In this document: in pieces, positions 46,246 through 54,564 of the stretch | How positions within the stretch are numbered: the stretch's first letter is position 1 | Layout: each line of letters starts with the position of its first letter | DNA from: Alphaproteobacteria bacterium HT1-32 | GTDB taxonomy: Bacteria; Pseudomonadota; Alphaproteobacteria; Rhodospirillales; HT1-32 | Reading direction: 5' to 3' | Assembly (NCBI GenBank): GCA_009649675.1 | Contig: WJPL01000003.1 | Coordinates: 347,645-411,644 of the forward strand | DNA length: 64,000 nt | The notes under the pieces: model-generated | Told to the model about the DNA's origin: nothing | The model's input: the letters and a program-made list of their open reading frames with translations, nothing else | Databases searched by the model: none | Made by a program: the position numbers and the translations under genes

Positions 46246-46280
46246 GGCCCTGCCCGATCTGCTTTGTTGCAGCCATCAAA

Positions 46281-46300
46281 TTAGTAAGTATGCTTACTAA
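46281..46300. promoter_or_regulatory. palindromic operator of the MarR regulator
   Basis: TTAGTAAG-TATG-CTTACTAA, a perfect inverted repeat with 8-bp arms in the 94-bp gap between the divergent monooxygenase and MarR genes. Size and symmetry fit a MarR dimer site that would control both directions. Confidence 0.8.
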
Positions 46301-46339
46301 TTGCAATGTTCCTTTGGGCTGAACAGGATATCCGGACGA

Positions 46340-46849
46340 ATGGAAAGAGAACCGGCAGCCGGTGAAAGGGCCTCATCCGGGTCATCACTGAACGATGTCT
46401 ATGACATGCCCGGCCATCTGCTGCGCCGGATGCAGCAGATTGCCGTATCCACCTTTCACGACGCTGTCGGTGATGCAGGACATGGCATCACCCCTGTTCA
46501 GTATGCCTGTCTCCGGGCCGTTGCCGCTTATCCCGGTGAAGATCAGGTCCGGCTGGCCGGCGTCATAGCCTATGACAAGACCACGATTGGTGGCGTGATT
46601 GACCGGCTGATACAGAAAGGCTTTCTGAAGCGCACCATTTCAGAGAAAGACCGGCGCGCCCGCGTCGTCCACCTGACTGATACAGGCCGGGATCTTCTGG
46701 TGCGGATCACCCCACTCGTTACACAGGCCCAGAACCAGATGCTGTCAGGTCTGTCAGAACAGGAACACAGGGACTTTATGCGTCTGCTGGCAAAGGCGGC
46801 AATCACCGCCAATGACCTCAGCCGGGCGCCGCTCAGGCCAATCGACTGA
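46340..46849 (+). CDS. MarR-family transcriptional regulator
   Basis: 169 residues from the ATG at 46340; a TTG at 46301 gives a longer frame but overlaps the operator. Winged helix-turn-helix with VRLAGVIAYDKTTIGGVIDRLIQKGFLKRT and the wing SEKDRRARVVHLTDTGRDLL, which is the clearest MarR mark. Dimerisation helices are at both ends. It most likely represses itself and the FAD monooxygenase, with an aromatic acid as inducer. Confidence 0.92.
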   Translation: MEREPAAGERASSGSSLNDVYDMPGHLLRRMQQIAVSTFHDAVGDAGHGITPVQYACLRAVAAYPGEDQVRLAGVIAYDKTTIGGVIDRLIQKGFLKRTISEKDRRARVVHLTDTGRDLLVRITPLVTQAQNQMLSGLSEQEHRDFMRLLAKAAITANDLSRAPLRPID

Positions 46850-46861
46850 CTGACCGGGTCA

Positions 46862-47545
46862 TCAGGGCGTGAGCTTCTTCAGAGCGTCGGCAAATTCGCT
46901 CAGTGCCGCCTCACCCTGCGGGGTAATGACATAAGAAGCCCTGTCCTGACGGTAAAACCAGCCATAGACATTACGCTGGAGAATGCTGGCCGCCCGGTCC
47001 ACACCGGTTGCCTGCTTCACCAGGCGGGGTGGCTGCCCCGGCGTTTTTCGGAGAAAATCCAGACAGCGCAGCGCATCCTGACGATAGGCCGTCACAATGG
47101 CGCGCCGCGTACTGCCCCCGATATTCGGATCTCCCTGACGCCGGTCGAACTCCAGCATCAGTGACCGGTGTTTGCGGGCATTCCCACGCGGCTTGTAGGG
47201 TTCCGGTTCCAGCACCACCTCGACACGATTATCGACGATCAGCAGCCCGACACCCAGCCTGCGACATAAGCCGATAATCGCCCGTCGTCGTTTACGCCAG
47301 TGACTGCCCTTCCCGGTGGCCGAACGCGGGAAGGCGATATAAACGCGGTCAGAAAGCCGGAGCCGGTCAACACCCTGCAGCAGCAGGTCGAGATTGAAGC
47401 GGGTTTTCAGCTCAACAATGACCGGCGCTTCATCACCGCGACGCGCAACAATATCACAGCCTTCGATTTCGGCTTTCACCTCAAATCCGGTGGCCTCAAG
47501 CCACGCCTTTACCGGCGCATATAGTTCGGTTTCCAGACTACTCAT
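46862..47545 (-). CDS. DUF2161 protein with PD-(D/E)XK-type nuclease fold
   Basis: 227 residues. Candidate catalytic core: EIEGCDIVARRGDEAPVIVELKTRFN, i.e. Asp...Glu-x-Lys of the PD-(D/E)XK superfamily. The next segment is very basic (SHWRKRRRAIIG) and a C-terminal winged-helix-like end (GWFYRQDRASYVITPQGEAAL) follows. DUF2161 proteins occur in many alphaproteobacteria and are predicted DNA-acting enzymes of unknown role. Convergent with the MarR gene, 12 bp apart. Confidence 0.85.
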   Translation of the reverse strand: MSSLETELYAPVKAWLEATGFEVKAEIEGCDIVARRGDEAPVIVELKTRFNLDLLLQGVDRLRLSDRVYIAFPRSATGKGSHWRKRRRAIIGLCRRLGVGLLIVDNRVEVVLEPEPYKPRGNARKHRSLMLEFDRRQGDPNIGGSTRRAIVTAYRQDALRCLDFLRKTPGQPPRLVKQATGVDRAASILQRNVYGWFYRQDRASYVITPQGEAALSEFADALKKLTP

Positions 47546-47885
47546 GCTTTCAATGATAAGCAGAACAGATCAAGGGATCATTACCCGACGACAGGAGACC
47601 GGGAATCCGGAGAACAAGACGAAAACGGAGTCGCCACAATCGCAAGAACAAAGCAAAAACATCTTGCATTTTTATGACAGAATTTTCCCACTGAAATCAA
47701 CATCTGGTACAATATACATGAACAAAGATAAAACGAATCGGAGCGTACCTACAAAATATTGAGGCTGTAATTTTACCGGTGCACATAACATGAACAATCT
47801 GATGTGCCCCAGTCCCCTCCTGAAGATTGACAGGCTGCGGGGCAGCAAATCATCCTCTCGATATTCATGTTAAGGAATTTATCAA
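47546..47885. other. 340-bp AT-rich intergenic region
   Basis: No convincing gene. It carries the promoters of the DUF2161 gene (left) and the cupin gene (right, AAGGAATTTATCAA before its ATG). A 6-bp inverted repeat GCACAT (47781-47786) / ATGTGC (47802-47807) could be a regulatory site for the cupin gene. Confidence 0.4.
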
Positions 47886-48284
47886 ATGAAACCGGTTGAT
47901 CTGCGCACCCATCCCATTCACCTCGGTCTTGGTGCCACCGCACTCGCCGAGCCGGAGTTCACAGGCTCAATGGATTGGTATGAAGCCTACGGGACACGCC
48001 ATCTGGCTGACGGGGCGGAAGGCAGGCTCGTCAATCTCCACAGCTTTACCGAACCCTGGTCAATGTGGGAAATGCATCCGAAGGGGGATGAGGTTGTCCT
48101 CTGCATCAGTGGCGCTTTGACCCTGCACCAGGAAAAACCTGATGGCACGATCAACAGTATCCGCCTGACACCCGGAACCTACGCCATCAATCCACGGGGA
48201 GTCTGGCACACCGCAGATACAGAAGAGGCAACGACAGCCCTGTTCATCACAGCCGGTGAAGGAACAGCACACCGGCCACGCTGA
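47886..48284 (+). CDS. cupin-domain protein
   Basis: 132 residues. Single cupin barrel with motif 1-like WSMWEMHPKGDEVVLCISGAL and motif 2-like PGTYAINPRGVWHTADT. Metal ligands are His and Glu from the first motif and His from the second; the classic second His of motif 1 is missing. Could bind a metal and a small ligand; not a confirmed dioxygenase. Convergent with the tspO gene. Confidence 0.82.
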   Translation: MKPVDLRTHPIHLGLGATALAEPEFTGSMDWYEAYGTRHLADGAEGRLVNLHSFTEPWSMWEMHPKGDEVVLCISGALTLHQEKPDGTINSIRLTPGTYAINPRGVWHTADTEEATTALFITAGEGTAHRPR

Positions 48285-48287
48285 AGA

Positions 48288-48785
48288 TCAGGAAGCTCCG
48301 ACCGGGTTCAGCCGCCAGATTTCAAAATTCAGGAAGGTCGCATAGGCGGTCCAGCAGATATAAGGCACCATCAGCCAGAACGCAGGGCGGCTGATCGGAT
48401 GAAAACGGATCAGGCAAATGATGATCGCCAGATTCAGAAGGAAGATATTGATCAGCCCGAGATCCGGACGCTGCATCCCGAAGAACATGAAAGACCAGGC
48501 ACAATTCAGCGCAAGCTGTACCGCCCAGGCGGTCAGGGCTGCCTCCTTCCGGTCTGAACTGCTGATCGCAATCCGCCAGGCAGCAACAGCCATCAGAATG
48601 TAGAGCGTCGTCCAGGCCGGACCAAAAACCCAGCGGGGCGGATTATAGGGCGACTTGACGATCTCCGCATACCAGCCATCAATCTGTGGCACAGTCACAT
48701 AGCTGCCCAGCGCGCCTACAGCCAGTGTCAGGGCCAGTAAACCAGCCAGAACGAGGAATGATTTCAGACGGGTTGGCGATGCCAT
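48288..48785 (-). CDS. TspO/MBR-family membrane protein
   Basis: 165 residues with five transmembrane helices, the standard TspO topology. Family residues: YNPPRWVFGPAWTTLYILMAVAAW, then LNCAWSFMFFGMQRPDLGL and the C-terminal YICWTAYATFLNFEIWRLN. TspO binds porphyrins and cholesterol-like ligands; in Rhodobacter it is an outer-membrane regulator of photosynthesis genes. No photosynthesis genes in the window. Confidence 0.93.
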   Translation of the reverse strand: MASPTRLKSFLVLAGLLALTLAVGALGSYVTVPQIDGWYAEIVKSPYNPPRWVFGPAWTTLYILMAVAAWRIAISSSDRKEAALTAWAVQLALNCAWSFMFFGMQRPDLGLINIFLLNLAIIICLIRFHPISRPAFWLMVPYICWTAYATFLNFEIWRLNPVGAS

Positions 48786-48842
48786 TTCGATGCCTTCTGT
48801 TTTGACTGAAAGGTATATGGGGACTGGTCGGAATGAATGAAA

Positions 48843-49430
48843 TCAGAACCCGCCCGCGGGCTGCGTTTTATCGGCATCAGGACCAGAAGCCCGGCCTTTA
48901 CCCCCTCCCCGCAGCCGATAGTGAAACAGAACAGAACGATGGGCATCGTCAATTTTCCGGGTTTCATCCGCTGTTACGCCGGGAAGCTCAAAGTAAATGC
49001 TGACCAGCGAGGCTTCACTCTGCAGGTCAGTCAGTTCTGGCCTGAGCATGACCATTACTTCACGGTTGAGGAAACAGAGAAAACCGTCATGCCCTGTCAG
49101 GTCGGATCGCAGAAAGTCCCCCCATACCACCTGCAGATTGTCTGGCCCAACCAGCTTCTGGCGCAACCACAGACAAAATACTGGCAATGGCGAACGTTCA
49201 TAAGCTGTCACCCGCGCCGCGGGCCAGCGCCGGGCAGCAGCAACGGCCAGACCACCCCAGCCGGCCCCGAGTTCTGCAATATCACGGCGACCGGCCAGCA
49301 AATCAACGGCTGCCCTTCTGGCCCTGCGGCCACTTGGCATCGGTGGCGCACCGGTGATCAGCGTATAGACCGCGATCACTGCAATTGCTGTCAGTGACAG
49401 CCCCAGAGCCAGAAAATCAAGAATTGTCAT
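48843..49430 (-). CDS. membrane-anchored class I SAM-dependent methyltransferase-like protein
   Basis: 195 residues from the ATG at 49430; the open frame continues upstream across the divergent ParA gene and is rejected. One N-terminal transmembrane helix (FLALGLSLTAIAVIAVYTLI), then motif I IAELGAGWGGLAVAAAR, the acidic YERSPLPVFCLW and motif IV VVWGDFLRSDL. Substrate unknown. The gene faces the ParA gene across a 99-bp divergent region. Confidence 0.78.
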   Translation of the reverse strand: MTILDFLALGLSLTAIAVIAVYTLITGAPPMPSGRRARRAAVDLLAGRRDIAELGAGWGGLAVAAARRWPAARVTAYERSPLPVFCLWLRQKLVGPDNLQVVWGDFLRSDLTGHDGFLCFLNREVMVMLRPELTDLQSEASLVSIYFELPGVTADETRKIDDAHRSVLFHYRLRGGGKGRASGPDADKTQPAGGF

Positions 49431-49529
49431 GTGAATTGCTGCACCCGCGAAAACCCTATTTGCGCCGAACCGCATCAAACCTATGATACTGCTGATACAG
49501 AGCGGCGACCTGCCGTCGGGGAGAATAGC

Positions 49530-50174
49530 ATGAGCGCGAAGATCATCACCATCGCACAGCAAAAGGGCGGTGCCGGAAAAACCACCGTGGCCGCACAACT
49601 GGCCGTTGCTCTGGCAACGGGGAAGCGAAAGGTTGCCCTGGTTGATATTGATCCGCAGGGCAGCCTGACCGCTTGGCATGGATTACGGCGTAAGACGATG
49701 GGACAGGATGCCGGCGGCATTCACCTTTCCGTAGTCGCCGGATGGCAGCTATCAAACGAACTCGGCCGCCTGCGCGATGATTTCGATCTGCTCATTGTTG
49801 ATAGCGCGGCCAACGCCGATACGGAAAACAAGGCCGCGATCCGGGCCTCCGACCTTGTTCTGGTGCCGATGCAGCCCAGCCTTGTAGACCTCTGGGCTAC
49901 CGGACCGACACTGACACTGGCGGAGAAACAGAAAACCCGCGCCATGCTGCTGCTGAACCGGGTACCGCCGAGAGGCAGGCTGCTGGATACCATCAGACAG
50001 AAAGTCCGGGAGGAAGGCCTGCCCTGCATGAAAGCCAGCCTTGGCAACCGGGTGGCTTTTGCCTCATCAATGCTGGAAGGCCGTGGCGTGCTTGAAACTG
50101 AAAAATCCAGCCTCGCCGCAAAAGAAATCCTCACGGTGCTTCGCGAGGTCGAAAAATCCCTGAAAACGGTGTAG
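49530..50174 (+). CDS. orphan ParA-family ATPase
   Basis: 214 residues from the ATG at 49530, preceded by GGGGAGAATAGC. Deviant Walker A QQKGGAGKTTVA, then LVDIDPQGSLTAWH and LIVDSAANADTE, and the C-terminal LGNRVAFASSMLEGRGVLE of the short ParA/VirC1-like group. No ParB or parS-like partner is adjacent, so it is not the main chromosome partition gene. Roles in positioning of protein complexes are known for such orphans (McdA, PpfA, ParC); the target here is unknown. Confidence 0.88.
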   Translation: MSAKIITIAQQKGGAGKTTVAAQLAVALATGKRKVALVDIDPQGSLTAWHGLRRKTMGQDAGGIHLSVVAGWQLSNELGRLRDDFDLLIVDSAANADTENKAAIRASDLVLVPMQPSLVDLWATGPTLTLAEKQKTRAMLLLNRVPPRGRLLDTIRQKVREEGLPCMKASLGNRVAFASSMLEGRGVLETEKSSLAAKEILTVLREVEKSLKTV

Positions 50175-50183
50175 GGTCACATC

Positions 50184-50657
50184 ATGGAAAATACAGCAAT
50201 TACAGCAATCGCCGTCGCCCTGCATGTCCTCACCAGCACCTGGTGGGTGGGCGGCATGTTGTTCGCCTACTGGATCTTACGTCCGGCAGCAGATCCGATG
50301 GACCCACCGGAACGCCTCAAACTCTGGGGACGGGTATTCGGGGCCTTCTTCAAGTCAGTATGGGCAGCCATCATTATCATACCGGCCACCGGCTACTGGC
50401 TGGTCTGGGAAGTCTATCAGGGCTTCGCAAATGTCGGACAGAACATCCACGCCATGCATATGATTGGCTGGATCATGATCTGCCTGTTCCTGTGGCTTTA
50501 TTTCGTGCCTTACGCTGCTTTCCGGCGGGCGCTTGCCAACGATGATTATCCCGCTGCCGGAAGCGCTATCGTCCGGATCCGAAAGCTTGTGGCGACCAAT
50601 TCCATGCTGGGCGCCTGCAATGTCCTGATTGCCGGCTCCGGGGCCTACTGGGGCTGA
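50184..50657 (+). CDS. four-helix membrane protein, CopD-like
   Basis: 157 residues, about four transmembrane helices. N-terminal ALHVLTSTWWVGGMLFAYWILRP has the conserved His and GG seen in CopD and related membrane proteins, with another His pair in NIHAMHMIGW. Haem or copper binding is possible. Begins 9 bp after parA, so cotranscribed. Confidence 0.7.
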   Translation: MENTAITAIAVALHVLTSTWWVGGMLFAYWILRPAADPMDPPERLKLWGRVFGAFFKSVWAAIIIIPATGYWLVWEVYQGFANVGQNIHAMHMIGWIMICLFLWLYFVPYAAFRRALANDDYPAAGSAIVRIRKLVATNSMLGACNVLIAGSGAYWG

Positions 50658-50709
50658 CATCTGCTGGGCTGACACCGGTCACTGAAGACCGGGGCCAGCC
50701 CGTCAGAGA

Positions 50710-52359
50710 TCAGGTATCGGCAGCTTCGCCGATATTATCCACACCACGTTGCTCGACCACATTGGTCAGCCAGTCCGGGTCCATTTCCGGCACCGAGGAC
50801 AGCAGCAGGTCCGTATAGGGATGGTGCGGCGGGGTGAACATTTCCTTCTTGCCCCCCTGCTCCACCACTCTGCCCTGCTTCATCACCACAACCTCGTCAG
50901 CGATCGAGCGTACGGTCGCAAGGTCATGGGTGATGAACATATAGGCCAGGTCGAGTTCCTTCTGCAGCCTGTCCAGCAGCTTCAGGATGCCCTCCGCCAC
51001 CAACTGATCGAGCGCGCTGGTCACCTCATCACAGATGATGAATGTCGGCTCGGCCGCCAGCGCCCGGGCAATCCCGATACGCTGTTTCTGACCACCGGAC
51101 AGTTCAGGCGGATACCGGTTGTAGTACTGCGATGGTTCCAGTTCGATCAGGTCGAGCAGTTCATCAACCCGGCTTTTCAGCGCATTGCCTTTCAGCCCGC
51201 CATAGAACTGGGCCGGACGGCCAATGATTTCCTTGATCTGAACCTTCGGATTCAATGCCGTATCCGCCATCTGATAGATCATCTGCGCCTGACGAAGCTG
51301 ATCCTTGGTACGCTGGCGGTAATTCGGCGGAAGCTCCTCGCCCTTGAACAGAACCTGTCCCGCTGTCGGCGGCAGAAGTCCTGTAATGCATCGCGCTGTT
51401 GTGGACTTGCCGGAACCGGATTCACCCACCACAGCCACCGTCATGCCCGCATGAATATCAAAGGAAACATCATGCAGTACCGGAGTCTGTCCATAGGATG
51501 CATCAATATTCTGAACCGACACCACGGGAACCGCATCACCGGAAGGACGTGATTTCTGATCGCGCTTGAAACTGCGAACCGCCCAGAGTGACTTGGTATA
51601 GTCCTCCTGCGGCGATTCCAGCATGCTGCGGGTATCAGACTGTTCAACCTCATCACCCTTCAGCAGCACTTTGATCGTATCAGCCATCTGAGCCACGACA
51701 GCGAGGTCGTGGGTGATGTAGATTGCCGCCGTATTGAACTGGTCGACAATATCGCGAATCGCCAGCAACACCTCGATCTGGGTGGTTACATCCAGTGCCG
51801 TCGTCGGCTCATCAAAGATAATCAGGTCTGGACGGCAGGACATGGCCATAGCCGTCATCGCCCGCTGCAACTGCCCACCGGAAACCTGATGCGGATAGCG
51901 GAAGCCGATTTCCTGCGGATTCGGCAGGCGCAGCTTCTCATACAGACGAATGGCGTCTTCCTGGCTTTCGAGACGCTTCATGATCCGGTAATGGGTCGGC
52001 GTTTCTGTGTGCTGATCAATCAGCCTGTGAGCCGGGTTGAACGACGCCGCAGCGGACTGCGCCACATAGGCAATCCGCGAACCGCGCAGAGCACGCTTGT
52101 CTGATTCCGATGTGGTGGTCAGCTCCATTCCGTCAAACTCAATGGAACCGCCGGAGATACGGCACCCGTCGCGGGCATAGCCCATTGCGGCCAGTCCCAT
52201 CGTCGATTTGCCGGCCCCGGATTCACCGATCAGGCCCATGACCTCCCCGCGATGCAGGGTCAGGTCAACACCATGAACAATTTCAACCCACTTCTCGTCT
52301 GAATAACCTTCAATACGAAGGTCCTTCATCTCCAGCAGAACTTCCTTTTTCTTTGGCAT
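50710..52359 (-). CDS. fused dual-domain peptide/nickel-type ABC ATPase (DppD-DppF)
   Basis: 549 residues with two complete ABC domains. Domain 1: [38 protein letters not shown]. Domain 2: [41 protein letters not shown]. Second-domain tail [16 protein letters not shown] is typical of the oligopeptide family. In one chain it replaces the two separate ATPases of most Dpp/Opp systems. Last gene of the four-gene importer operon. Confidence 0.94.
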   Translation of the reverse strand: MPKKKEVLLEMKDLRIEGYSDEKWVEIVHGVDLTLHRGEVMGLIGESGAGKSTMGLAAMGYARDGCRISGGSIEFDGMELTTTSESDKRALRGSRIAYVAQSAAASFNPAHRLIDQHTETPTHYRIMKRLESQEDAIRLYEKLRLPNPQEIGFRYPHQVSGGQLQRAMTAMAMSCRPDLIIFDEPTTALDVTTQIEVLLAIRDIVDQFNTAAIYITHDLAVVAQMADTIKVLLKGDEVEQSDTRSMLESPQEDYTKSLWAVRSFKRDQKSRPSGDAVPVVSVQNIDASYGQTPVLHDVSFDIHAGMTVAVVGESGSGKSTTARCITGLLPPTAGQVLFKGEELPPNYRQRTKDQLRQAQMIYQMADTALNPKVQIKEIIGRPAQFYGGLKGNALKSRVDELLDLIELEPSQYYNRYPPELSGGQKQRIGIARALAAEPTFIICDEVTSALDQLVAEGILKLLDRLQKELDLAYMFITHDLATVRSIADEVVVMKQGRVVEQGGKKEMFTPPHHPYTDLLLSSVPEMDPDWLTNVVEQRGVDNIGEAADT

Positions 52360-52364
52360 ATCGA

Positions 52365-53426
52365 CTACTCCTTCAGACCCGACGACCGGTACAACATCCA
52401 GTCGACGACAAAGTTTACGGACACTGTCAGCAGCGCAATGGCAGCCGCGGGAATGAGCGGCGTGATTTCACCAAAGGAAATCAGGGTCGCATTCTCACGT
52501 ACCATCGAGCCCCAGTCCGCTGTTGGCGGCTGGATGCCAAGACCAAGGAATGACAGACCTGCGATCAGCAGGAAGACGAAACAGAATTCGAGGCCGAATT
52601 CCGCAATCAGGGGCGCTGTCGAGTTCGGCAGGATTTCCTTGCGGATCAGATACCACATACCTTCACCCCGCAGACGCGCCGCCTCAATATAATCCATCAC
52701 CACGATGTTCCCGGCGACCGCTCTGGTCAGGCGGAAAACACGCGGCGAATAGATAATCGCAACGATGACCACCAGAACGAAAGCATTGGTGCCAAAAATC
52801 GACAGCATCAGCAGCGCGAAGATAAGCGACGGAATAGACATGATGACATCAGCAGCCCGTCCCATAACCTGATCCAGCCAGCCACCAAGCGTTGCTGCCA
52901 GCAATCCGGCAAAGGCCCCCATGACAAAGGCCGCTGTGGTCGCAACCAGCGCCAGACCAACAGTATTTCGTGCGCCGAAGACAAGCCGGCTGAACAGGTC
53001 ACGACCTAACTGGTCGCCCCCCAGAAGATAGACATTATCTGCTGGTGCAAAGGCTTCCGTAACGATCTCCGCTTCACCGAAAGGTGCAATTACCGGAGCG
53101 AATATACCGGTGATGGCGTAAACACCGACGATAAACAGCCCGAAGCTGGCAGTCAGCGGAGCGGTCCGCATCGCCTTGGCCGGATCCCGTGGCAGCACGA
53201 TAACCAGAAACTCGCGGAATGCGTAAGAAGTCCCTGCCGCCAGTGCGATGATCCCGGCAAACACAGTCATCGACCAGAGCGTCGATTCACCGCCAACGAT
53301 ACCAATCACAAAAGAGGCCAGTGTGAGGGAGAACAGCAGCAGAAAGGCACTGCGAAGATTATAATAGGCCGCCAGACAGGAGGCGCCGATCAGTATTGCA
53401 TAATAGCCTATGACGAAGAAATTCAT
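52365..53426 (-). CDS. peptide/nickel-type ABC permease (DppC-like)
   Basis: 353 residues from the ATG at 53426, which follows GAGGGGGCTGTC; the open frame adds 19 upstream codons. It has about eight membrane helices rather than six, because of an extra N-terminal membrane part before the usual DppC core. The core starts GIFAPVIAPFGEAEI, then LLGGDQLGRDLFSRLVFGARNTV and the EAA loop EAARLRGEGMWYLIRKEILPNSTAPLIAEF. Pairs with the DppB-like permease encoded 10 bp upstream. Confidence 0.9.
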   Translation of the reverse strand: MNFFVIGYYAILIGASCLAAYYNLRSAFLLLFSLTLASFVIGIVGGESTLWSMTVFAGIIALAAGTSYAFREFLVIVLPRDPAKAMRTAPLTASFGLFIVGVYAITGIFAPVIAPFGEAEIVTEAFAPADNVYLLGGDQLGRDLFSRLVFGARNTVGLALVATTAAFVMGAFAGLLAATLGGWLDQVMGRAADVIMSIPSLIFALLMLSIFGTNAFVLVVIVAIIYSPRVFRLTRAVAGNIVVMDYIEAARLRGEGMWYLIRKEILPNSTAPLIAEFGLEFCFVFLLIAGLSFLGLGIQPPTADWGSMVRENATLISFGEITPLIPAAAIALLTVSVNFVVDWMLYRSSGLKE

Positions 53427-53436
53427 GACAGCCCCC

Positions 53437-54393
53437 TCACTTCTTGTACCGCAAACGCGGGTTGGTGATGATCGCCCCGACATCTGCCGCCAGATTCAGC
53501 AGAATGAAGGTTGCAGCGAAGATGAGGCAGCAGGCCTGCACTACCGGGAAATCCCGTTTGGTCACGGCATCGACAAGCAACTGCCCGATGCCCGGATAAA
53601 CAAAAACCACCTCGACCAGCACCACGCCTGTGATCAGATAGGCAAGGTTCAGCGCAACCACGTTGATGATCGGCGCCCAGGCATTGGGAAGCGCATGCTT
53701 CACAATGACTTTCCAGGCCGGCATCCCCTTGACCCGCGCCATTTCGATATAGGGCGAGGCCAGCAGGCTGATGATCGCAGCCCGGGTCATCCGCATCATA
53801 TGAGCAACGACAACCAGAACCATGGTCAGCGCCGGCAGGAATGTCCGTTCGAGAATTTCAAGGAAGGACATGCCATCGCTGATTTTCGCAATGGACGGGA
53901 AATATCCCCCCTTCACGGAGAAGTAGAGGATCAGGATGTAACCCAGGAAAAATTCCGGTGACGAGATTGATGTCAGGGTCAGCACATTGGCGACGCGATC
54001 AAACAGGGTGTTGCGCAGCAGGGCCACAACAACCCCGAGCGCGATTGCAATGGGAACCGCAATCACCGCAGCGTAACAGGCCAGAAACAATGTGTTCATG
54101 AAACGCGGGCCGATGATTTCGCCGACCGGCGACTGAGAAATCAGCGAAACGCCGAAATCGCCGGTGACAGCACCAAGCAGCCATTCGAAATATCGAACGG
54201 GGGCTGGCCGGTCCAGTCCCATTTGCTCACGCATGGCAGCAACGGTTTCATCCGTAGCCCCCATTCCCAGAACTGCCCGGGCTACATCACCCGGCAGAAG
54301 CTCAACCGCGCCAAAAATAATGATTGAGATAATGAGCAGTGTCAGCAGCCCAAGTCCCAGTCGTTTGGCAACGATGCCCAATACATCGCCCAT
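53437..54393 (-). CDS. peptide/nickel-type ABC permease (DppB-like)
   Basis: 318 residues, six transmembrane helices. Family features: KRLGLGLLTLLIISIIIFGAVELLPGD, MRMTRAAIISLLASPYIEMARVKGMPAWKVIVKHALPN (EAA loop) and EVVFVYPGIGQLLVDAVTKRDFPVVQ. Encoded after the substrate-binding protein and a stem-loop. Confidence 0.93.
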   Translation of the reverse strand: MGDVLGIVAKRLGLGLLTLLIISIIIFGAVELLPGDVARAVLGMGATDETVAAMREQMGLDRPAPVRYFEWLLGAVTGDFGVSLISQSPVGEIIGPRFMNTLFLACYAAVIAVPIAIALGVVVALLRNTLFDRVANVLTLTSISSPEFFLGYILILYFSVKGGYFPSIAKISDGMSFLEILERTFLPALTMVLVVVAHMMRMTRAAIISLLASPYIEMARVKGMPAWKVIVKHALPNAWAPIINVVALNLAYLITGVVLVEVVFVYPGIGQLLVDAVTKRDFPVVQACCLIFAATFILLNLAADVGAIITNPRLRYKK

Positions 54394-54485
54394 AATCTTA
54401 AATCCCCCTGAAAAACTTACCGGACTCCGGCGGTTACGGCCTCACAGACCGATACCGGCGGTCCTCCCGCCCGGATGGTGTGGTG

Positions 54486-54520
54486 TGGCGGGGTAACGAA
54501 CCAGGTTCGAAACCCCGCCA
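54486..54520 (-). other. large stem-loop between binding-protein and permease genes
   Basis: TGGCGGGGT (54486-54494) pairs with ACCCCGCCA (54512-54520) and an inner GAACC/GGTTC stem (54498-54508) extends it. No T run. Position after the binding-protein gene is usual for a processing or attenuation element that keeps binding protein in excess over the permeases. Confidence 0.65.
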
Positions 54521-54564
54521 ACCAGACTTACTTCTGATACTATCAGTGAAACATCACCGACAGA

